Assembly (NCBI GenBank): GCA_003242645.1 | Contig: QGVC01000109.1 | Location: 1-10,071, forward strand | Origin: Pseudomonadota bacterium | Lineage (GTDB): Bacteria > Pseudomonadota > Alphaproteobacteria > Rhizobiales > Hyphomicrobiaceae | DNA length: 10,071 nucleotides | Direction: 5' to 3' | Part shown: piece after piece, positions 5,148 to 10,071 of the stretch | How positions within the stretch are numbered: position 1 is the stretch's first letter | Layout: each line of letters starts with the position of its first letter | Notes under the pieces: model-generated | Told to the model about the DNA's origin: nothing | Database searches by the model: none | The model's input: the letters and a program-made list of their open reading frames with translations, nothing else | Program-made: the position numbers and the translations under genes

Positions 5148-8100
5148 CTATTCGGCCGGCGCCGGTTTCACGGCTATTTCGCCTTCGGGTTCGCGTTTGG
5201 AGAGCTTGTAATCCCGCGCGATGAACATGTAGGCGACGGGAACGACGAACAACGTCAGAAGCGTTCCGAGCGTCAGCCCACCTGCAATCACCCAGCCGAT
5301 CTGCTGGCGGCTCTCGGCACCTGCACCGGTCGCGAGCGCCAGCGGCACCGCGCCGAGCACCATGGCGCCAGTGGTCATCAAGATCGGCCGTAGTCGGAGC
5401 GCAGCTGCATCGACCAGCGCCGTCAACTTGTCCTTTCCAGCCTCTTGTTGCTGATTGGCAAAATCGACGATCAATATGCCGTGCTTCGTAATGAGCCCAA
5501 TCAATGTCACAAGGCCAATCTGGGAATAAACGTTGAGCGTGCCGCCGGTGAGATAGAGCGCTCCTAACGCACCGGTCATGGAAAGCGGCACCGTCACCAT
5601 GATGATCAGCGGCGAGCGGAAGCTCTCGAATTGCGCCGCCAGAACCAGGTAGATGAATCCGAGGGCCAGCAGGAACACGAAGGCCAAGCTCTGCCCTGCT
5701 GCACGGAACTCGCGGCTCTGGCCGCTGACATCTGTTTGCACATTCGGCGGGAGCACCTCTTGCGCTGTCCGCTCGAGGAACTCCAATGCCTCGCCCAGCG
5801 AATAACCTGGCGCGATGTTTGCCGAGATTGTCACCGAACGAAGCTGATTGAAGCGCTTTAGTTCCTTCGGAGCGACCGTTTCGCTGAGCGTCACGATGTT
5901 GGAGAGCTGCACCATCTCTCCGTTGGCCGCTCGTAGGAAGATCGTCGACAGCATTTCTGGTGTGCTGCGGTCGGCACCGGCCAGCTGAACGATGACGTCG
6001 TACTGCTCGCCGTTCTGCTCGAACCGCGTAACCTGGCGCCCGCCTAGCAGTGTTTCGAGCGTCCGGCCCACCGTTGCAACGTCGATGCCAAGGTCGGCAA
6101 TCTTGGCCCGATTGACGTCGATACGAATCTCGGGGGAGTTGAGCTTTAGGTCGGTGTCAACACCTTCGAGCCCGGGATACTCGCTGATCCGCTCGAGCAT
6201 CCGGTCGGCATACTCTTGCAGCTGCTCATAGGTGCCGGATGTCTGGATAACGAACTCGATCGGCCGCGAGCTGCCACGTTGCCCGAGGGAAGGTGGGTTC
6301 TGTGCGAAAGCCAGAACGCCCGGAATGTTTCGGATCTTCGGGTTGATCTCCGCAACGAGCTCCTGCTGCTTCCGGTCACGCTCCGACCAGTCGTAGAGGC
6401 GGCCAATGGCTACGAAGTTGGTCACCTGCCAGAGGCCATTGATGACGAGGCGCGAGCGGACCTCTGGCAGCTCGGCCAGAATGGCGTCGGCCTGGGCGCT
6501 GTAGCGGGCCATGTAGGACAGGGTTGAGCCTTCCGGCCCGTTGCCGCGGATCATGATGACACCGCGGTCCTCAACAGGAGCCAGCTCCGATTTCAAATTG
6601 ATGAAGAGGACAGCAGCAACGCCCGCCGTCGCCAACCCTAGGCAGACGATCAGCCATCGCACCGAGAGGGCAGCACGAAGTGCGCGCCGGTAGCCCTCCT
6701 CCAGGCTGCGCAGCCCACGCTCGATCGCGCGGAAGAACCATCCAGGCGAATCGTCGTGCCGCAGAAGTTTGGAGCAAAGCATCGGCGTCAGCGTCAGGGC
6801 GACGAAGCCGGACACGAGCACAGCTCCTGCAAGCGCCAACGCGAACTCCAGGAAAAGCCGGCCGGTGCGTCCCGTTGCGAATGCGATGGGGGCGTAGACA
6901 GCCGTCAGGGTCAGCGTCATCGCCACGACGGCGAATGCGATTTCGCGCGTGCCGAAAATCGCCGCCTGGAAAGGCCGCATGCCGTTCTCGACGTGTCGGG
7001 AAACGTTCTCGAGAACGACAATGGCGTCATCCACGACGAGGCCGATCGCCAGGACCATCGCGAGCAGCGTCAGCGTATTGATGCTGAAGCCGAATGCCAG
7101 GAGTAGTGTGAACGTTGCGATCAGCGAGATGGGAATGGTGACAATGGGGATGATCGATGCCCGGATCGACCTCAGGAAGAAGAGGATCACGATCACCACG
7201 AGAACGATGGCCTCGAGAATCGTGCGGAACACCGCATTGATCGACTCGTTGATGAAAACAGCATCGTCGTTGCCGATGTCCGCCTTGAGGCCGGCTGGCA
7301 GCGACTCGTTCAGATCGGGAAGGAGCGCGCGAATGCCTCTTGAAACATCGAGCGGGTTCGCGACCGCTTGCTTGATGATGCCGACGACGATCGCGGGCTG
7401 GCCGTTGTACCTGCTGTCACGGCGCTCATCCTCGGCACCGAGCTCCACCTGCGCAACGTCGCCAAGCTTGACCTGATAGCCATTTGCTCGCTTGACGATG
7501 ATCTCCCGGAATTCCTCAGGCGTGCTCAGGCCCGTGCGGGAAAGAACGCTGAACTCCCGTTCCTGGCTTTCGATGCGGCCAGAGGGAATTTCGACGTTCT
7601 GGCTACGCAGTGCGTTCTCGATATCCTGGATCGTGAGGGAGTACGCAGCCAGGCGCTCACGGTCGATCCAAATCCGCATGGCGTAGCGGCGCTCGCCGTA
7701 GATCGTCACGTCCGCCACGCCCAACACGTTCTTCAGGCGGTCTACAACATATCGGTCAACATAGTCGGTGATCTCCAGCGCCGACATCTGATCGCTGGTG
7801 AAGACGAGGTACATGACCGGCTGGGCATCCGCCTCCACCTTGCGGATGATGGGCTCATCGATCTCGTCGGGCAGTCGACCGCGAACGCGGCTGACCCGGT
7901 CACGCACGTCGTTGGCGGCCTCGTCGGGATTGACGTCTTGCCGGAAGCGAATGGTGATGCGGCTCGTCTCCGAGCGGCTGGTAGACTCGATGACGTCGAT
8001 GCCGGGAATGCCCGCCAGCGAGCCTTCGAGGACTTGAGTAACTTGCGTCTCGACGATATGCGGCGCGGCGCCGGGATACATCGTCGTGACCGAAACGGTC

Positions 8101-8228
8101 GGCTCGTCGATGTTCGGGTACTCGCGAACCGTCAGCCGCGTGTAGGAGACGAGGCCGAGCAGCACCAGGACGAGGCTGAGGACCGTCGCAAAAACAGGGC
8201 GCCGGATGCAGACCTCGATCGGGCTCAT
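5148..8228 (-). CDS. RND efflux pump, inner-membrane permease (HAE1/AcrB family)
   Basis: This is a 1026-residue protein of normal family length, the proton-driven inner-membrane pump of a tripartite multidrug-type efflux system. Transmembrane helix 1 is at about 11-29, followed by the first periplasmic porter domain. Helices 2-6 lie roughly between 335 and 485 and include GLVVDDAIVVLENV, with the proton-relay pair Asp400-Asp401. Transmembrane helix 7 is at about 524-543, then a second periplasmic half, and helices 8-12 at about 848-1003, including GLITKHGILIVDFANQ with Lys915 in the place of the essential TM10 lysine. All relay residues are present, so the pump should be functional. The ATG at 8228 overlaps the adaptor stop by one base (TGATG), implying translational coupling. 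The C-terminal tail (1004-1026) is short, charged and cytoplasmic. Substrates cannot be predicted. No outer-membrane TolC/OprM-like gene is adjacent. Confidence 0.96.
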   Translation of the reverse strand: MSPIEVCIRRPVFATVLSLVLVLLGLVSYTRLTVREYPNIDEPTVSVTTMYPGAAPHIVETQVTQVLEGSLAGIPGIDVIESTSRSETSRITIRFRQDVNPDEAANDVRDRVSRVRGRLPDEIDEPIIRKVEADAQPVMYLVFTSDQMSALEITDYVDRYVVDRLKNVLGVADVTIYGERRYAMRIWIDRERLAAYSLTIQDIENALRSQNVEIPSGRIESQEREFSVLSRTGLSTPEEFREIIVKRANGYQVKLGDVAQVELGAEDERRDSRYNGQPAIVVGIIKQAVANPLDVSRGIRALLPDLNESLPAGLKADIGNDDAVFINESINAVFRTILEAIVLVVIVILFFLRSIRASIIPIVTIPISLIATFTLLLAFGFSINTLTLLAMVLAIGLVVDDAIVVLENVSRHVENGMRPFQAAIFGTREIAFAVVAMTLTLTAVYAPIAFATGRTGRLFLEFALALAGAVLVSGFVALTLTPMLCSKLLRHDDSPGWFFRAIERGLRSLEEGYRRALRAALSVRWLIVCLGLATAGVAAVLFINLKSELAPVEDRGVIMIRGNGPEGSTLSYMARYSAQADAILAELPEVRSRLVINGLWQVTNFVAIGRLYDWSERDRKQQELVAEINPKIRNIPGVLAFAQNPPSLGQRGSSRPIEFVIQTSGTYEQLQEYADRMLERISEYPGLEGVDTDLKLNSPEIRIDVNRAKIADLGIDVATVGRTLETLLGGRQVTRFEQNGEQYDVIVQLAGADRSTPEMLSTIFLRAANGEMVQLSNIVTLSETVAPKELKRFNQLRSVTISANIAPGYSLGEALEFLERTAQEVLPPNVQTDVSGQSREFRAAGQSLAFVFLLALGFIYLVLAAQFESFRSPLIIMVTVPLSMTGALGALYLTGGTLNVYSQIGLVTLIGLITKHGILIVDFANQQQEAGKDKLTALVDAAALRLRPILMTTGAMVLGAVPLALATGAGAESRQQIGWVIAGGLTLGTLLTLFVVPVAYMFIARDYKLSKREPEGEIAVKPAPAE

Positions 8229-9322
8229 CAGCTCTTCTCCGGCTCTGGGCCGCTCACGGTCTGGACGACCTCGACGGGGGCGCCATCCTTGAGCTTGAGC
8301 TGACCGGCGACGACCACAATGGACCCTGCGCTGAGGCCTGAAAGCACCTGGACGGTGCCGTTCTCGCGCTTGCCCAGCTTAACCTTAGATTCGACCGCCC
8401 TTCCGCCCTGAATGACGTAGACAAATGATTCACCACCGCGGGGGACGATCGCGCTTTCAGGCACCGCCACCACTTCCCTGGTTTCTCGCCCTTTCACGGT
8501 GATCCGAGCGAAAAGGCCCGGCCGCAGCAGAAGATCCGGATTGGCCATGCGGGCCCGCACATGCAGCGCGCGGCCGTTGACGTCGACCATGGGGCTGATG
8601 GCGTAGATCTGTGCCTTGAACGTCCGGCCGGGCACGGCATCGACTTCCACGATGACGTCCTGCCCAGTGCTGATCTGCGTTAGGGCAAGCTCCGGCAGTT
8701 TGAAGTCAATCTTCAGGAAGTCGATCTTCTCCAAGTTTACGATTGGTGTGCCGATGTTCACGTAGGCACCGGCGGAAGCGTTTCGCAGTCCCACGATGCC
8801 GTCGAAGGGCGCCTTGATGACGTGCTTGGAGAGTCTGACCGAGGCCAGCTCAAGTGCGGCCTCCGCGATCAGAAAGTTCGCCGCAGCCTCGTCGTGCGCC
8901 TGCTGCGACATGTGACCCTGCTTTCTCAGCAACTGCGCACGCTCTCGGTTGGCACGTGCAAGCTCGAATCGCGCTTTTGCATCCGCCAGTTCGGCACGCG
9001 CCAAAGAGTCATCGAGCTTGACGAGCACGTCTCCGGCTTTGACGGCCTGTCCTTCCGCAAACTCGAAGCTTTGGATGCGGCCAGCGATTTCCGAGGCAAT
9101 CTGGACCGACTCATCCGACATGAGGCTGCCGACGGAGCGCAGGTCCTCCTGGTACCTGGCTGCGATTGCGGGCGCCACCTCCACGGCGACAGCCTGGCTC
9201 TGGCGGGGCGTCTGCTTGCCGCTCTTTTCGGCGCGCAGCGCCAAGCGGCCATCTGGCAACAACGCGATCGCCAGTCCGCCGGCAACCACGAGCGCCAAAA
9301 GGAGCGGCAAAAGCCTTCGCAT
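8228..9322 (-). CDS. RND efflux periplasmic adaptor subunit (membrane fusion protein)
   Basis: This 364-residue protein links the RND pump to an outer-membrane channel. Residues 1-22 are a hydrophobic export or anchor segment without a lipobox cysteine, so unlike AcrA it is probably anchored by an uncleaved helix or released by signal peptidase I. QIASEIAGRIQSFEFAEGQAV (75-94) to VKLDD is the first half of the lipoyl-like domain. Residues 106-166, rich in Ala, Glu and Arg, form a fairly short alpha-hairpin. KAPFDGIVGLRNASAGAYVN (170-189) is the second lipoyl half with the family signature. The beta-barrel spans about 203-280, with LRPGLFARITVKG at its end, and the membrane-proximal domain about 284-355 with VVAVPESAIVPR. 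The ATG at 9322 is preceded by GAGGAC on the minus strand. It is the first gene of the two-gene operon and overlaps the pump start by one base. Confidence 0.95.
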   Translation of the reverse strand: MRRLLPLLLALVVAGGLAIALLPDGRLALRAEKSGKQTPRQSQAVAVEVAPAIAARYQEDLRSVGSLMSDESVQIASEIAGRIQSFEFAEGQAVKAGDVLVKLDDSLARAELADAKARFELARANRERAQLLRKQGHMSQQAHDEAAANFLIAEAALELASVRLSKHVIKAPFDGIVGLRNASAGAYVNIGTPIVNLEKIDFLKIDFKLPELALTQISTGQDVIVEVDAVPGRTFKAQIYAISPMVDVNGRALHVRARMANPDLLLRPGLFARITVKGRETREVVAVPESAIVPRGGESFVYVIQGGRAVESKVKLGKRENGTVQVLSGLSAGSIVVVAGQLKLKDGAPVEVVQTVSGPEPEKS

Positions 9323-9380
9323 CGCGTCGTCCTCACCCCCTGGGAGCGGTCTTCGTGTTCTTGTTGCTGGCTCGGTTTTT

Positions 9381-9417
9381 CGAAGCGCTAGCTCTCTCAG
9401 AACGGATCAGCGCTTCG
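9381..9417. repeat. Perfect 9-bp inverted repeat in the efflux operon leader
   Basis: CGAAGCGCT (9381-9389) and AGCGCTTCG (9409-9417) are perfect inverted repeats around 19 bases; a G-T wobble and two A-T pairs could extend the stem outwards. On the minus strand it is followed by AAAAACC, not T, so it is not an intrinsic terminator for the transcript heading into the adaptor gene. If the candidate -10 at 9432-9437 is real, the hairpin lies in the untranslated leader, about 60 bases before the adaptor ATG. A regulator operator or an mRNA leader hairpin are both possible. Confidence 0.5.
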
Positions 9418-9423
9418 GAACCC

Positions 9424-9453
9424 GTCGCGACAGTATACATCGGACGAAGTCCG
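9424..9453 (-). promoter_or_regulatory. Candidate efflux operon promoter with embedded inverted repeats
   Basis: On the minus strand TATACT (9437-9432) matches the -10 consensus at 5 of 6 positions. No good -35 is found at the right distance: TCTGTT at 9460-9455 is poor, which suggests a weak or activator-dependent promoter. Immediately upstream of the -10 lies CGGAC-GAA-GTCCG (9441-9453), a perfect short inverted repeat in the spacer. Immediately downstream is the 8-bp palindrome GTCGCGAC (9424-9431), near the expected start of transcription. These are plausible operator positions for a repressor encoded elsewhere. Assigned by eye. Confidence 0.35.
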
Positions 9454-9635
9454 CAACAGAGCACAACTGCTTCTTGGCGAAAGTTTATCCCGCAATTCGG
9501 CGTCGAGAGCCTAGCCCAATGGGGTGATGCGGAATTTCGTTGGCCCGATTGGAGGCGCGGGTGAGCGCGCGCAGCCGAGCACCCGTCGAACGAGGTACCG
9601 GGATAGCGGGGTGATACCGGTGTCAGACCTATTTC

Positions 9636-10071
9636 TCAGGCCAGCAGCTTATCGATCGTGATCGGCAAGTCGCGGATCCTCTTGCCGGTGGCGTGGAATA
9701 TGCCGTTAGCGATCGCGGCAGCGGCGCCGACGATCCCGAGCTCGCCCAACCCCTTTACGCCAAGCGGCGAGACGTGGGGATCCGGCTCGTCAACGAAGAT
9801 CACATCTATGTTACCGACATCGGCATGCACCGGCACATGATACTCGGCGAGATTGTGGTTCATGATGCGGCCGATGCGGTGATCGGTCAGCGCCTCCTCC
9901 TCCAGCGCCATCCCAAGGCCCATCACAATCCCGCCGATGATCTGACTGCCCGCGGTCTTGGGGTTGATAATGCGGCCGGCAGCAGCGGCGCAGACGATCC
10001 GCGGCACCCGAACGACGCCCAGCTCCTCGTCCACCCGAACCCCGGCGACGTCCCTTTTACCACTTCTCCAA
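9636..10071 (-). CDS. Molybdopterin-binding subunit of a xanthine dehydrogenase/aldehyde oxidase-family enzyme, C-terminal part only
   Basis: The minus-strand frame is open from the window edge to a TGA at 9638-9636, giving 144 residues with the 5' part outside. RVDEELGVVRVPRIVCAAAAGRIINPKTA is the conserved stretch preceding the last cofactor-binding segment, followed by QIIGGIVMGLGMALEEEAL, EYHVPVHADVGNIDVIFVDEPDPHVSPLGVKGLGELG and a C-terminal helix GAAAAIANGIFHATGKRIRDLPIT. The glutamate in GLGELG corresponds to the catalytic base that attacks substrate at the molybdenum site in this family (by position). Family members hydroxylate purines, aldehydes or N-heterocycles together with FAD and [2Fe-2S] subunits, and this one most resembles the aldehyde oxidoreductase-type large subunit. 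The substrate cannot be told from the C-terminus. A GTG at 10034 is an internal valine codon, not the start. Confidence 0.9.
   Translation of the reverse strand, partial: WRSGKRDVAGVRVDEELGVVRVPRIVCAAAAGRIINPKTAGSQIIGGIVMGLGMALEEEALTDHRIGRIMNHNLAEYHVPVHADVGNIDVIFVDEPDPHVSPLGVKGLGELGIVGAAAAIANGIFHATGKRIRDLPITIDKLLA

Larger units (their letters stand above)
9323..9635. other. 313-bp intergenic region upstream of the efflux operon
   Basis: No coding potential with family features is seen here. It separates the efflux operon from the end of the molybdoenzyme gene, both on the minus strand, so it must hold the efflux promoter and any terminator of the upstream gene. A candidate -10 (TATACT on the minus strand, 9437-9432) and several inverted repeats are listed separately. 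Between 9550 and 9635 there are only short GC-rich repeats (for example CGGGTG/CACCCG and two copies of ATACCGG/TACCGGG-like sequence), with no T-run that would make a clear terminator. Confidence 0.6.

Noticed and set aside
7368..8303. A 311-codon open frame on the plus strand opposite the pump and adaptor genes
   Set aside because: It lies wholly antisense to two confidently identified efflux genes, and its Asp/Arg/Leu-rich translation is typical of a reverse-frame shadow.
9166..9564. A plus-strand open frame running out of the adaptor gene into the intergenic region
   Set aside because: It is mostly antisense to the adaptor gene, with an Arg/Pro/Ser-rich translation and no family features.
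9550..9635. A terminator after the molybdoenzyme gene
   Set aside because: Only short GC-rich pairings (5-6 bp) are present, with no T-run on the minus strand. The support is too weak to call.

Overview
The window looks like chromosomal DNA from a GC-rich Gram-negative proteobacterium, most likely an alphaproteobacterium of the Hyphomicrobiales (rhizobia-like). This is judged from base composition, codon use and protein style, not from a marker gene. It shows no rRNA, tRNA, CRISPR array, insertion sequence or phage gene. Both ends cut through genes.

Layout: (1) 1-621, plus strand: the C-terminal half of an alpha/beta-hydrolase/OsmC fusion, a thiol-peroxidase-like stress protein. It converges on (2) 686-2047, minus strand, an NAD(P)-binding oxidoreductase with a C-terminal SAF domain. 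Upstream of that on the same strand is (3) 2141-2587, a MarR-family regulator. A strong hairpin lies between the two convergent genes, and another perfect hairpin sits just before the oxidoreductase ribosome binding site. (4) Divergent from marR is a plus-strand cassette: an Asp-box (BNR) beta-propeller protein (2703-3785), a MoaD/ThiS-type ubiquitin-fold protein ending in Gly-Gly (3812-4108), and a DUF1579-VOC fusion (4140-5045), closed by a hairpin-plus-T-run terminator. The marR/propeller intergenic region carries a perfect 12-bp palindrome, GTTGATATCAAC. It overlaps plausible promoter elements in both directions, so the MarR protein probably controls itself and the cassette. (5) 9322-5148, minus strand: a two-gene RND efflux operon (periplasmic adaptor, then inner-membrane pump) with a one-base stop/start overlap, and no outer-membrane channel or dedicated regulator beside it. 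(6) 10071-9636, minus strand: the C-terminus of a molybdopterin-binding subunit of a xanthine dehydrogenase/aldehyde oxidase-family enzyme.

The efflux and molybdoenzyme genes are recognisable families. The less understood part is 2141-5045: a MarR regulator with a Cys-X-Cys pair in its first helix, facing a propeller with a Cys/His-rich stretch, a Gly-Gly-tailed ubiquitin-like protein and a lyase-fold fusion. A redox- or electrophile-responsive cassette is a reasonable hypothesis, but it is inference. No ThiF/MoeB-like E1 enzyme or JAMM protease is visible in the window.
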